64,000 nt of DNA, taken from Micromonospora lupini str. Lupac 08. GTDB taxonomy: Bacteria > Actinomycetota > Actinomycetes > Mycobacteriales > Micromonosporaceae. Positions within the stretch are counted from its first letter, which is position 1, and every line of letters starts with the position of its first letter. The stretch spans positions 979,810 through 1,043,809 of the forward strand of contig NZ_HF570108.1 of assembly GCF_000297395.2 (NCBI RefSeq), in the 5' to 3' direction. The notes under the pieces were generated by a model. It saw only the letters and a list, made by a program, of their open reading frames with translations, did not search any database and was not told the origin of the DNA. Below, in pieces: positions 30,148-38,895 of the stretch. The translations under genes and the position numbers were made by a program.

Positions 30148-31073
30148 CCGGCCGAGGCTACCCGGCGCGGCGGGACCTGCACGGTGGTCAGATCCTCGGC
30201 GATGACCAGGTCGCCGTCGAAGTGCGCACGGGCCTCGTCGAAGAACCGGCCCGGGTCGGGGTAGCGCTGCGAGAAGTGCGTGAGCACCAGCGTGCGTACC
30301 CCCGATTCGGTCGCCACCCGCGCGGCCTGCGCCGCGGTCAGGTGGCCGACCTCGGCGGCGAGCGCGGCCTCCGACTCCAGGAACGTCGACTCGATGACCA
30401 GCAGGTCGGCGTGCTCGGCCAGGGCGTACACCCCGTCGCAGAGGCCGGTGTCCATCACGAAGGCGAACCGCTGCCCCGGCCGGGGCACGCTCACCTCGTC
30501 GCGGGTGACGCGACGTCCGTCGAGGTCCAGGTGCCCGACGCGGATCAGCTCACCGACGGCCGGACCGGCGATGCCGTACGCGGCCAGCTTCTCCGGCAGC
30601 ATCCGGCAGCCGTCCGGCTCGACCAACCGGTAGCCGTACGTCTCGATCGGGTGTCGCAGCCGGCGGGCCTCCAGGGTGCCGCAGCGCAGGGCGATCCGCT
30701 GACCGTCGGTCTCGATCGGGGTGACCGCCAGTTCGGCCGTCTCGTAGAAGGAGGTGGCGTGCCGCAGGCGGGCGAAGTACTCGGCGCCGCCCGCCGGGAA
30801 GTGCACGGCGACCGGATGCGGCACCCGGTCCAGCGAGAGGCGTTGGATGGTGCCCGGCAGGCCGAGACAGTGGTCGCCGTGGAAGTGCGTGACGCAGATC
30901 CGGGTCAGGTCGGTGGCGGTGACGGTGGTGTGCAGGAGCTGCCGCTGGCTGCCCTCGCCGGGGTCGAAGAGGATCACCTCGTCGTCCCAGCGCAGCACGT
31001 ACCCGTTGTGGTTGCGCTGCCGGGTGGGGGCCTGGCTGGCCGTCCCGAGCACCACCAGCTCGCGCATGGACAT
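30144..31073 (-). CDS. rnz: Ribonuclease Z
   Basis: 309 residues, normal for the short RNase Z. It is the endonuclease that cuts pre-tRNA 3' trailers where CCA is not encoded, as for the tRNA-Leu in this window. Metallo-beta-lactamase motif [13 protein letters not shown] (His63-His68), later zinc ligands in [10 protein letters not shown] and VLTHFSQRY, and the short exosite region. The start at 31073 (ATGTCCATG) is fixed by GGAGG 7 bases upstream; the second ATG is an alternative. The 5' leader is remarkable (31097-31358): promoter, 19-codon ORF and structured RNA. Confidence 0.94.
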   Translation of the reverse strand: MSMRELVVLGTASQAPTRQRNHNGYVLRWDDEVILFDPGEGSQRQLLHTTVTATDLTRICVTHFHGDHCLGLPGTIQRLSLDRVPHPVAVHFPAGGAEYFARLRHATSFYETAELAVTPIETDGQRIALRCGTLEARRLRHPIETYGYRLVEPDGCRMLPEKLAAYGIAGPAVGELIRVGHLDLDGRRVTRDEVSVPRPGQRFAFVMDTGLCDGVYALAEHADLLVIESTFLESEAALAAEVGHLTAAQAARVATESGVRTLVLTHFSQRYPDPGRFFDEARAHFDGDLVIAEDLTTVQVPPRRVASAG

Positions 31074-31096
31074 CGCCGGTCCTCCGGATATGGAGC

Positions 31097-31159
31097 GACC
31101 CCCGGGGCGCTCCGCGCATGTGCGCGGGCCGGCTGGACTTGGCCGGCACCCCGGGGGTC
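31097..31159 (-). promoter_or_regulatory. Potential three-way-junction RNA upstream of the rnz ribosome site
   Basis: On the rnz strand, a closing 11-bp perfect stem (31149-31159 with 31097-31107, GACCCCCGGGG) encloses two 6-bp hairpins: GCCGGC (31142-31147/31128-31133) and CCGCGC (31122-31127/31112-31117, ACAT loop). The rnz ribosome site begins about a dozen bases later. No T-tract follows, so it is not an intrinsic terminator. GC richness raises the chance of random pairing. Confidence 0.5.
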
Positions 31160-31160
31160 G

Positions 31161-31274
31161 GGTGGCTGTCGTGGATTCGCCGCACCGCTGCCACACGGTC
31201 TCGACGGTCGTACTGGTTGCCCGCCTCGCGGCGGACGGATCACTGTCGAGGACAGCGGCTAGCTGACAGCCACC
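31161..31274 (-). promoter_or_regulatory. Long-range leader stem tied to the end of the 19-codon ORF
   Basis: GGTGGCTGTC, codons 15-18 of the small ORF (31274-31265), is perfectly complementary over 10 bp to GACAGCCACC at 31170-31161. Inside, CCGCTG (31258-31253) pairs with CAGCGG (31190-31185). A competing 5-bp hairpin CTGTC-ctc-GACAG uses 31254-31242. A ribosome at the end of the ORF would break the outer stem, the usual logic of translation-controlled attenuation. Confidence 0.5.
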
Positions 31275-31318
31275 TCACGAGTCCGATTGCTATACAAGTC
31301 TGGACCACCTCCTTTCAC
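31259..31318 (-). CDS. 19-codon leader peptide ORF upstream of rnz
   Basis: From GTG at 31318-31316 to TAG at 31261-31259: [19 protein letters not shown]. The predicted transcription start lies only 4-6 bases upstream, so it would be read as an almost leaderless message. Codons 2-6 carry AAAGGAGGTGGTCC (31315-31302), which can pair along 14 bases with the 3' end of 16S rRNA (GGAUCACCUCCUUU) with one G-U. The non-GC-biased codon choice is unlike nearby proteins and suggests that the RNA sequence itself is constrained. Probable regulatory peptide; translation is unproven. Confidence 0.5.
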   Translation of the reverse strand: MKGGGPDLYSNRTREVAVS

Positions 31319-31330
31319 GTGTACGGCCAC

Positions 31331-31358
31331 GTTATCGAGTTCCCGGCGGGCTCGGCAA
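31331..31358 (-). promoter_or_regulatory. Promoter of the rnz leader
   Basis: On the minus strand: -35 TTGCCG (31358-31353), 16-base spacer, -10 GATAAC (31336-31331); each box matches the vegetative consensus at 4 of 6 positions. The start of transcription would be near 31322-31324, just ahead of the GTG of the small ORF. Confidence 0.5.
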
Positions 31359-31386
31359 CGGATTTCGATCACAGGGCCAAACGGGA

Positions 31387-31417
31387 ATGCCCGGCCACCT
31401 CCTCGGCGGCCGGGCAT
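31387..31417 (-). terminator. Terminator of msrA
   Basis: 10-bp perfect arms ATGCCCGGCC (31387-31396) and 31408-31417, extendable to 13 with one mismatch. It is located 24 bases beyond the msrA stop in its direction of reading and just upstream of the rnz promoter. Confidence 0.65.
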
Positions 31418-31440
31418 CACGCTGGTGCGGTGGGCTGTGG

Positions 31441-32103
<663 letters not shown>

Positions 32104-32177
32104 GGTGGGACTCCTCTCGTACCTCTCCCAGCGTGTAACACCGGTAGGTCTTCCTTCCTTACCCGCGCCACTGTGAG

Positions 32178-32600
32178 TCAGGCCCCGCCGTCGAGAGCGG
32201 CGGCGATCCGGTCGGCGTAGGTCTGTGCCTCGGTGTCGTCGGTGTAGCGGGTGCGCGGCCAGAAGAAGCCCCGCAGCCCGTCGCCCTTGGTACGCGGCAC
32301 CACGTGGGTGTGCAGATGTGGGACGGACTGGGACACCTTGTTGTTCATCGCCACGAACGTCCCACCCGCCCCCAGGGCGGCCTCCACCGCCACCGCGAGC
32401 CGCTGGACCAGCGCGAAGTAGCCGGGCAACAGATCGGCCGGAAGCTCGGCGAGGGTCACCAGGTGCACCCGGGGCACCACCAGCACGTGCCCCTTGAACA
32501 CCGGACGGGTGTCCAGGAACGCCACCCCGTCCGGTTCGTCCGCGACCCGGAACGCCGGCACGTCACCCGACACGATCCCGCAGAACACGCACCCGCTCAT
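32178..32600 (-). CDS. HIT-family protein (histidine triad hydrolase)
   Basis: 140 residues. The HIT motif HLHTHVVPR (His95, 97, 99) is complete. N-terminal CVFC (Cys4, Cys7) and conserved His38 of [11 protein letters not shown] suggest a structural zinc site as in HinT-like proteins. It hydrolyses nucleoside phosphoramidates or adenylylated compounds. It is divergent from the secreted propeller gene and 74 bases upstream of msrA in the same direction. Confidence 0.93.
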   Translation of the reverse strand: MSGCVFCGIVSGDVPAFRVADEPDGVAFLDTRPVFKGHVLVVPRVHLVTLAELPADLLPGYFALVQRLAVAVEAALGAGGTFVAMNNKVSQSVPHLHTHVVPRTKGDGLRGFFWPRTRYTDDTEAQTYADRIAAALDGGA

Positions 32601-32706
32601 CGCCCCAGGCTATGCCGCCGGCCCCGCGGGACGCGCCCCCCGCACATCCATCGACTGTGGTAGTCATTTACGGGTCTGGATCAATACATGGGGGGAAGGA
32701 CGCACC

Positions 32707-33753
32707 TTGCGCATCAGAAGAGGCACGACCCTGGCGTTGGCGGCACTGACCGCCGGCCTGCTCACCGTCGCGATCCCGGGCCAGGCCCAGGCGGCCGCGG
32801 CGCCGACCGCCACCCCGCTGCCCCTGAAGACGGTGGCCGACGTGGTGTCGGCGGGTGACCGGGTCTTCGTCAGCGGTGGCCGTACCTCGACCGACGTCGT
32901 GGTGGCCAGCTCGACGGGCGCGGTGGTCGGCACCCTGTCCGGCCTGCCCGGCCCCACCGATCTGCTGCTCAGCGCCGATCGGCGGACGCTCTACGTGGCG
33001 CTGCCCAGCGCCAACGCCATCGCCGCCTTCGACACCGGCACGCTCGTCGAGTCGGCCCGCTACGACACCGGCGCGGGCGAGTGCCCGTCGTCGCTGGCGT
33101 TGACCGGTCGGTACCTGTGGTTCGGCTACGGCTGTGACCAGTGGGGCGGCAACATCGGCCAGATCGACCTCGGCCGGCAGCCGGCCCGGTTGACCACGCG
33201 GGTGGTCAGCCAGGACTACCACGACTACCCGCTGCTCGCCGCGGCCGGCCAGAACCGGTCGGTGCTGCTGGCCGGGCAGCCGTCGTTGAGCCCGTCGTCG
33301 GTGTACGCGTACGGCATCGGCGCCGGCGGAGCACTCACCACCCTGCGGACGAACGACTGGTCGGTCCTCGGCAGCAACCTGCGGGACATCGCGCTCGACC
33401 CGACCGGCACCACCCTCTACACCGCCGCCGGAGCGCCGTACGAGGTGCAGGCGTTCCCGTTCGCCGACATCTCCACCCCGTCGGCGACCTACCCCACCGG
33501 GGCGTACCCGAACGCCGTCGAGGTCTCCCGTGACGGCACCCGGATCGCCGCCGGAGCGGACGCCACCTACGACCCGGACGTGTTCGTCTTCACCCCGGAC
33601 GGCACCGAGCTGGCCCGCTTCGAGCTCGGCGACGAGCTGAGCGACGGCGCGCTGGCCTGGGCGCCGAACGGCGCCCGCCTCTACGCGGTCGCCTGGGACT
33701 GGACCGGCGTCGACCAGGCCACCCTGCACGTCCTGCCGATCCCGGCCGGCTGA
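32707..33753 (+). CDS. Secreted beta-propeller protein
   Basis: 348 residues from TTG 32707, chosen because it directly opens a Sec signal peptide (MRIRRGTTLALAALTAGLL ... cleavage after AQA, about residue 28) and has GGAAGGA upstream. The mature part has repeated propeller blades: LLLSADRRTLYVALPSANAI, IALDPTGTTLYTAAGAPY, VEVSRDGTRIAAGAD, LAWAPNGARLYAVAWD. This resembles YncE-like surface-protein repeats. No catalytic residues stand out; binding or scaffold role outside the cell is likely. Confidence 0.82.
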   Translation: MRIRRGTTLALAALTAGLLTVAIPGQAQAAAAPTATPLPLKTVADVVSAGDRVFVSGGRTSTDVVVASSTGAVVGTLSGLPGPTDLLLSADRRTLYVALPSANAIAAFDTGTLVESARYDTGAGECPSSLALTGRYLWFGYGCDQWGGNIGQIDLGRQPARLTTRVVSQDYHDYPLLAAAGQNRSVLLAGQPSLSPSSVYAYGIGAGGALTTLRTNDWSVLGSNLRDIALDPTGTTLYTAAGAPYEVQAFPFADISTPSATYPTGAYPNAVEVSRDGTRIAAGADATYDPDVFVFTPDGTELARFELGDELSDGALAWAPNGARLYAVAWDWTGVDQATLHVLPIPAG

Positions 33754-33779
33754 CCGGCCTGCCGGCCCCTGGCCGGCAC

Positions 33780-33812
33780 GTGGGGGCCGGGCCGGACGGG
33801 TCCGGCCCCCAC
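33780..33812 (+). terminator. Terminator after beta-propeller gene
   Basis: 11-bp perfect arms GTGGGGGCCGG (33780-33790) and 33802-33812 with an 11-base loop, 27 bases after the stop. Confidence 0.7.
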
Positions 33813-33868
33813 CCCGGGAGCGCGGGTTCCGTTCCAGCCCTCGGGACCGGGGCACTAGCCTCACCAGC

Positions 33869-35011
33869 ATGAGTCACGGCTTCGAGACGCTCGCCATTCA
33901 CGCCGGTCAGGACCCTGAGGCACGCACCGGCGCGGTGATCCCGCCGATCTACCAGACCAGCACGTACGCCCAGGACGCCGTCGGCGCGCCCCGGCTCGGC
34001 TACGAGTACAGCCGCTCCGGCAACCCGACCCGCGACGCCCTCCAGGAGTGCCTGGCCGCGCTGGAGGGCGGGCCGGTGGGCCTCGCCTTCGCCAGCGGCC
34101 TGGCCGCGGAGGACACCCTGCTGCGGGCCGTCTGCCAGCCGGGCGACCACGTGATCATCCCGGACGACGCGTACGGCGGCACCTACCGCCTCTTCGCCCG
34201 GGTGGCCCAACGCTGGGGCCTGGAGTTCACCCCGGCCAAGGTCTCCGACGTGGCCGCCGTCCGGGCCGCCGTGCAGCCCGGCCGGACGAAGATCGTCTGG
34301 GTGGAGACGCCGACGAACCCGCTGCTCGGCATCGCCGACATCGCCGCCCTGGCCTCCATGGCGCACGACGCCGGCGCGCTGCTGGTGGTCGACAACACCT
34401 TCGCCTCGCCGTACCTGCAGCAGCCGATCGCGTACGGCGCCGACGTGGTGGTGCACTCCACCACCAAGTACATCGGCGGGCACTCCGACGTGGTGGGTGG
34501 CGCGCTCGTCGTCGCCGACGCCGCGCTCGGCGAGGAGCTGCGCTACCACCAGAACGCGATGGGCGCGATCAACGGCCCGTTCGACGCCTGGCTCACGCTG
34601 CGCGGCATCAAGACCCTCGGTGTACGGATGGACCGGCACTGCGACAACGCCGAGCGGCTCGCCGCGTACCTCGACGGGCACGCCAAGGTGGCCCAGGTGA
34701 TCTACCCCGGGCTGCCCTCGCACCCCGGCCACGAGGTGGCCGCCAAGCAGATGCGCCGGTTCGGCGGCATGATCTCGTTCCGGGCCTCCGGCGGCGAGGA
34801 CCACGCCGTGGAGATCTGCAACCGGACGAAGCTCTTCGTGCTCGCCGAGTCGCTCGGCGGCGTGGAGTCCCTGATCGAACACCCCGGTCGCATGACACAC
34901 GCAAGTGCTGCCGGCTCGCCGCTTGAAGTTCCCGGCGATCTCGTGCGACTGTCTGTCGGCATCGAGACGGTCGACGACCTGCTCGCCGATCTGGAGCAGG
35001 CGCTGGGCTGA
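33869..35011 (+). CDS. metB: Cystathionine gamma-synthase / Cys-Met PLP enzyme
   Basis: 380 residues from ATG 33869. Fold-type I PLP enzyme with HSTTKYIGGHSDVVGG (PLP Lys200), YEYSRSGNPTRDALQ, FASGLAAEDTLL and the C-terminal SLGGVESLIEHP region. It joins an O-acylhomoserine with cysteine to give cystathionine; a cystathionine gamma-lyase role is also possible from sequence. Rv1079 (metB) has the same neighbourhood near cbs and greA. The amidase gene begins 12 bases after its stop. Confidence 0.93.
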   Translation: MSHGFETLAIHAGQDPEARTGAVIPPIYQTSTYAQDAVGAPRLGYEYSRSGNPTRDALQECLAALEGGPVGLAFASGLAAEDTLLRAVCQPGDHVIIPDDAYGGTYRLFARVAQRWGLEFTPAKVSDVAAVRAAVQPGRTKIVWVETPTNPLLGIADIAALASMAHDAGALLVVDNTFASPYLQQPIAYGADVVVHSTTKYIGGHSDVVGGALVVADAALGEELRYHQNAMGAINGPFDAWLTLRGIKTLGVRMDRHCDNAERLAAYLDGHAKVAQVIYPGLPSHPGHEVAAKQMRRFGGMISFRASGGEDHAVEICNRTKLFVLAESLGGVESLIEHPGRMTHASAAGSPLEVPGDLVRLSVGIETVDDLLADLEQALG

Positions 35012-35023
35012 CCGCTGGGGAGG

Positions 35024-36433
35024 ATGGCCGTGCAGGACATCATGGCGACCTGGGTCGGGGCGACCGCCAAGCAGATCGCCCGGGGCGTACGCCGAGGTGA
35101 CGTCTCGGCCACCCAGGTCGTCGCCGACCACCTGGAGTACATCGCCTCGGCCGACCGCGAGCTGGCCGCGTTCCGCGCCGTTCGCGGCGGCGAGGCGATC
35201 ACCGAGGCCGAGAAGGTCGACGAGCAGGAGGACCTGGCCAACCTCCCCCTGGCCGGAGTGCCGGTGGCGGTCAAGGAGAACACCCCGGTCGCCGGCCTGC
35301 CCACCTGGAACGGGTCGGCGGCCGTACGCACCGACGTCGCGGAGGCCGACCACGAGGTGGTCCGCCGGCTCCGCGGCGCCGGTGCGGTGATCCTCGGCGT
35401 CACCCGGATGCCGGAGCTGGGGCTGTGGGCGCTCACCGACGACGACAGCGCGGTGACCCGCAACCCGTGGGACAACACGCGTACACCCGGGGGCTCGTCG
35501 GGCGGCGCCGCCGCCGCGGTCGCCGCCGGTCTGGTGCCGATCGCGCACGGCAACGACGGGCTCGGCTCGATCCGGATCCCGGCGGCCTGCTGCGGCCTGG
35601 TCGGTCTCAAACCCGGCCGGGGCGTGGTGCCCTGCCAGCTCGGCGCGGACGACTGGTTCGGCCTCACCGAACACGGCATGCTCACCAGCACCGTCGCGGA
35701 CGCCGCGGTCGGTTTCTCGGTGCTCGCCGGCCGGCGAGCGGAGAAGCTGGTCCCGCCGCAGCGGCTGCGGGTCGGCGTCTCACTGCGCTCGCCGGTGCGC
35801 GGCGTCTCCCCGGACGCGCCCAACCGGGACGCGGTGGCCACCGCCGGCCGGCTGCTCGCCGCCGCCGGGCACGACACCGTGCCGGCCGATCCGGTCTACC
35901 CCACGGCCCTGGGCCTGCAGGGCATCGCCACCTGGTTCGCCGCTGCCGCCACCGACGTCCGGGCCGCCGGGCTGGACCGACGCGGCCTGCAACGCCGTAC
36001 CCGGCGGCACGTCGCGCTGGGGGAGTGGGCGCAGCGCCGCGGCTACGTCCGGGAGGCCGACCGGGCCGCCTGGCGGCAGCGCTCGGTCGACTTCTTCACC
36101 GACCACTCGGTCGACCTGCTGCTCACCCCCGCGCTGGCCAGCGCGCCGCCGGAGGCCGGGCGCTGGTCCGAGCGGTCCTGGCGGGCGAACATGTCGGCAA
36201 ACATCCGGTACGCCCCGTACGCCGCGCCGTGGAACATCGCCGGCCTGCCGGCGATCGTGGTGCCGGTGGGCCGCCGGCCGGACGGCCTGCCGGTCGCCGT
36301 GCAGATCGTCGGCCCGCCCGGCTCGGAACTGCTGCTGCTCGGCGTGGCCGGTCAGTTCGAGATGGCCGCCCCGTGGTCGCGGCACGCCCCCGGCTATCCC
36401 CTCGTCGGGACGGGGTCGCCGGCCGCCGCATGA
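35024..36433 (+). CDS. Amidase signature family enzyme
   Basis: 469 residues. The Ser-cisSer-Lys triad is complete: Lys84 in VAVKENTPVAG, Ser159 in GGSSGGAAAAVAAG and nucleophile Ser182 in GLGSIRIPAACCGLVGLKP. It hydrolyses an amide bond; the substrate is unknown. It lacks GatA-specific context (no gatB or gatC nearby), so it is not the tRNA amidotransferase. The 12-base gap from metB implies co-transcription, hinting at a nitrogen- or sulfur-amide substrate, but this is inference. Confidence 0.9.
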   Translation: MAVQDIMATWVGATAKQIARGVRRGDVSATQVVADHLEYIASADRELAAFRAVRGGEAITEAEKVDEQEDLANLPLAGVPVAVKENTPVAGLPTWNGSAAVRTDVAEADHEVVRRLRGAGAVILGVTRMPELGLWALTDDDSAVTRNPWDNTRTPGGSSGGAAAAVAAGLVPIAHGNDGLGSIRIPAACCGLVGLKPGRGVVPCQLGADDWFGLTEHGMLTSTVADAAVGFSVLAGRRAEKLVPPQRLRVGVSLRSPVRGVSPDAPNRDAVATAGRLLAAAGHDTVPADPVYPTALGLQGIATWFAAAATDVRAAGLDRRGLQRRTRRHVALGEWAQRRGYVREADRAAWRQRSVDFFTDHSVDLLLTPALASAPPEAGRWSERSWRANMSANIRYAPYAAPWNIAGLPAIVVPVGRRPDGLPVAVQIVGPPGSELLLLGVAGQFEMAAPWSRHAPGYPLVGTGSPAAA

Positions 36434-36479
36434 TCGTCTAACGTGTGCGCGCACCGTCGCGCGGACCCGAAGGACACCA

Positions 36480-37442
36480 ATGCGCTGCCAGACCTGCGGG
36501 GACGCCACGTCCACCGAGCACAACGACTGCCAGCGCTATTACACGCCGCTGGGGCAGCCCGCCGTCACGCCGGGGTTGCCGACCTACCGTGTACGCGGGA
36601 TCGGCCTGGCCGCCACCATCGCCGTCGGCGCGACCGCCGTGTTCTACGTGGTGGTGTCGCTGTCCCCGCTGATCGGCATCGTGATGACCCGTCAGGCCAT
36701 GGCCAACGACGACGCGGACCTGCTGCTCGGCGCGGCCGTCGTCGGTGGGCTGTTGGCGCTGCCCATGGTGGTGGCGCACCTGACCGCCGCCGTGCTGGTG
36801 ATCATCTGGACGTGGCGGGCGCGCAAGAACACCGACGCGTTCCCGGGCGCGTTGCCGACCCTCGGGGCCGGCTGGGCGATCGCCGGCTGGCTGGTGCCCT
36901 TCGCGAACTTCGTGGTGCCGGCCCGGGTGATGGCGGGCGTGGCACGGGACAGCCTCTGGCGGCGGTTCACGCCGACCCTCGTGGTCGTCTGGTGGTGCGC
37001 CTGGCTGGTGTTCAGCGTCGGCGGGCGACTGAGCAGCCGCGCCGACGAGAAGGCGTACGACAGGTTGCCGGAGACCCCGTTCAACGACGCCGGCTACCAG
37101 GCGTACGTCGACTACTACGGCGACTCCCTGCTCCGCAACGCCCTGCCCGCGGTGGCCTGCGCGGTCTCCGCGGTGACGCTGATCCTGCTGATCCACCGGA
37201 TCTCCGCCGCGCAGGAGGCCCGGATCGCCCGCGCCGCCCCGGTGTGGCCGACCGCCCCGATGTGGCCGGGCGCCCCGGTCTGGCCGGCCCAGACGTGGCC
37301 GGCGGCCCCGCCGACCGAGACGTGGCCGACGGCCCAGCCCGTCCAGCCGCCCCCGGCGGTCCCGGCGGCCCGGCCAGCCCAGCCGGCCCCGGCGGCCCAG
37401 CCTGCCCCGGAGGGGGCGCCGGAGGCCACGCCCACTGCGTGA
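36480..37442 (+). CDS. DUF4328 domain membrane protein with Trp-Pro repeat tail
   Basis: 320 residues from ATG 36480. N-terminal half zinc-ribbon (MRCQTCGDAT, CXXC plus a later Cys), four to five helices of the DUF4328 type (GIGLAATIAVGATAVFYVVV, MVVAHLTAAVLVIIWTWRARKN, GWAIAGWLVPFANFVVPARVM with the family-typical W..P..N) and a cytoplasmic or external tail rich in Pro/Ala/Trp (about 252-320, repeats of the type APVWP). Function unknown. The TGA lies within the left arm of an inverted repeat. Confidence 0.82.
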   Translation: MRCQTCGDATSTEHNDCQRYYTPLGQPAVTPGLPTYRVRGIGLAATIAVGATAVFYVVVSLSPLIGIVMTRQAMANDDADLLLGAAVVGGLLALPMVVAHLTAAVLVIIWTWRARKNTDAFPGALPTLGAGWAIAGWLVPFANFVVPARVMAGVARDSLWRRFTPTLVVVWWCAWLVFSVGGRLSSRADEKAYDRLPETPFNDAGYQAYVDYYGDSLLRNALPAVACAVSAVTLILLIHRISAAQEARIARAAPVWPTAPMWPGAPVWPAQTWPAAPPTETWPTAQPVQPPPAVPAARPAQPAPAAQPAPEGAPEATPTA

Positions 37443-37517
37443 TCCACTCCGGGTTACCGAGGTCGCGGTGTCGGAGCGCGGTTGATGCCGCCACGTCGGG
37501 GATGTCGAGTGGATCAA
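37440..37517. repeat. Inverted repeat overlapping the DUF4328 stop codon
   Basis: TGATCCACTC (37440-37449) pairs with GAGTGGATCA (37507-37516), followed inward by a partly matched stem (CCGA..TCGCGG). The first three bases are the stop codon of the preceding gene. Outer and inner sequences match the element at 10275-10352, so the two form one family. Confidence 0.65.
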
Positions 37518-37565
37518 CCCGGTGTCGCCGCAGGGGGCGCCGAGGTCGGGTGGCACGATCGGGGC

Positions 37566-38786
37566 ATGACGGAACTGGTCGGCCTCGACGACGTACGGGC
37601 TGCACGGAAACTCCTCGCCGACGTCGTCCGGACCACCCCGCTGGAGCCCTCCCGGCCACTGAGCGCGGCGCTGGGCGGACCGACCTGGCTCAAGTGCGAG
37701 AACGTGCAGCGCGCCGGCTCGTACAAGGTGCGCGGCGCGTACGTGCGGATCTCCCGACTGTCGGCGGCCGAGCGCGAACGCGGCGTGGTGGCCGCGAGCG
37801 CCGGTAACCACGCGCAGGGCGTCGCGCTCGCCGCCGGGCTGGTCGGCACGCACGCGACGGTCTTCATGCCGGTCAACGCGCCGCTGCCGAAGGTCGCCGC
37901 CACCAAGGGGTACGGCGCGCAGGTCGAGCTGGCCGGCAACACGGTCGACGAGTCGCTGGTGGCGGCCCAGACGTACGCCGAGCGCACCGGCGCGGTGCTC
38001 ATCCACCCGTTCGACCACGTGGACGTGATCGCCGGGCAGGGCACGGTGGCGTTGGAGATCCTCGAACAGTGTCCGGACGTGCGGACGATCATCACCGGTG
38101 TGGGCGGCGGCGGCCTGATCTCCGGCATGGCGGTGGCCGCCAAGGCGCTGCGGCCGGACGTACGCATCATCGGTGTGCAGGCGGCGGGCGCGGCGGCCTT
38201 CCCGCCCTCCCTGGTGGCCGGGGAACCGGTCCGGCTGCCGGCGTTCGCCACCATCGCGGACGGCATCGCGGTCGGCCGGCCGGGCGTGATCACCTTCAAC
38301 CACGTCCGCAAGCTCGTCGACGAGATCGTCACCGTCACCGAGGAGGACATCTCCCGGGCCCTGCTGATGCTGTTGGAGCGGGGCAAGCAGGTCGTCGAGC
38401 CGGCCGGGGCGGTCGGCGTGGCCGCGCTCCTGGCCGGGGTGGTGGAGGTGGAGACGCCAGTGGTCGCGGTGCTCTCCGGCGGCAACATCGACCCCCTGCT
38501 GATGATGCGGGTGATCGAGCATGGTCTGGCGGCCGCCGGACGCTACCTGCGGGTGACGGTGCGGTGCTCCGACCGGCCCGGGCAGCTCGCCTCACTGCTC
38601 AGCCAGATCGCCGAGCACCGGGCCAACGTGGTGGACGTGGAACACCAGCGGGCCAACCCGCACCTGCGCCTCGGCGAGGTGGAGGTGGCCCTGTCGGTGG
38701 AGACCCGTGGCGTGGAGCACTCCGACACGCTGATCAGTGCGCTGCGAGCCAGCGGTTACCAGGTGGTCTTCGCCGCCGAGGCGTGA
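37566..38786 (+). CDS. ilvA: Threonine ammonia-lyase (threonine dehydratase)
   Basis: 406 residues from ATG 37566. PLP Lys54 in QRAGSYKVRGAYVR, SAGNHAQGVALAA, GVGGGGLISGMAVAAKAL (phosphate loop) and SGGNIDPLL, plus a single C-terminal ACT domain (about 325-405, LRVTVRCSDRPGQLASLLSQIAEH). It deaminates threonine to 2-oxobutanoate. This short one-ACT form is the kind often assigned as catabolic or as the isoleucine-pathway enzyme in actinobacteria; allosteric ligand not predictable. Confidence 0.93.
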   Translation: MTELVGLDDVRAARKLLADVVRTTPLEPSRPLSAALGGPTWLKCENVQRAGSYKVRGAYVRISRLSAAERERGVVAASAGNHAQGVALAAGLVGTHATVFMPVNAPLPKVAATKGYGAQVELAGNTVDESLVAAQTYAERTGAVLIHPFDHVDVIAGQGTVALEILEQCPDVRTIITGVGGGGLISGMAVAAKALRPDVRIIGVQAAGAAAFPPSLVAGEPVRLPAFATIADGIAVGRPGVITFNHVRKLVDEIVTVTEEDISRALLMLLERGKQVVEPAGAVGVAALLAGVVEVETPVVAVLSGGNIDPLLMMRVIEHGLAAAGRYLRVTVRCSDRPGQLASLLSQIAEHRANVVDVEHQRANPHLRLGEVEVALSVETRGVEHSDTLISALRASGYQVVFAAEA

Positions 38787-38895
38787 CACCTGGTGTGTCG
38801 CACCTCGACGGCGGTACGCCTCGGGCGGCGCTCAGGCGCCCTCGGGGTGCTGACGCCGGTCGGCTCGGCGACGGTGGCGCGGAGCCGCGGGACGC

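Noticed and set aside
31302..31317. On the plus strand GGACCACCTCCTTTCA looks like the 3' end of 16S rRNA.
   Set aside because: The match is limited to about 16 bases with no helix 45 upstream and no 23S or spacer; it is better explained as an anti-SD run inside the minus-strand leader ORF.
33754..33868. SAM or cobalamin riboswitch before metB.
   Set aside because: Only a GC-rich terminator of the upstream gene is seen; no riboswitch core sequences.
35024..36433. GatA subunit of the tRNA amidotransferase.
   Set aside because: The amidase triad is present but no gatB or gatC is near and the gene is coupled to metB.
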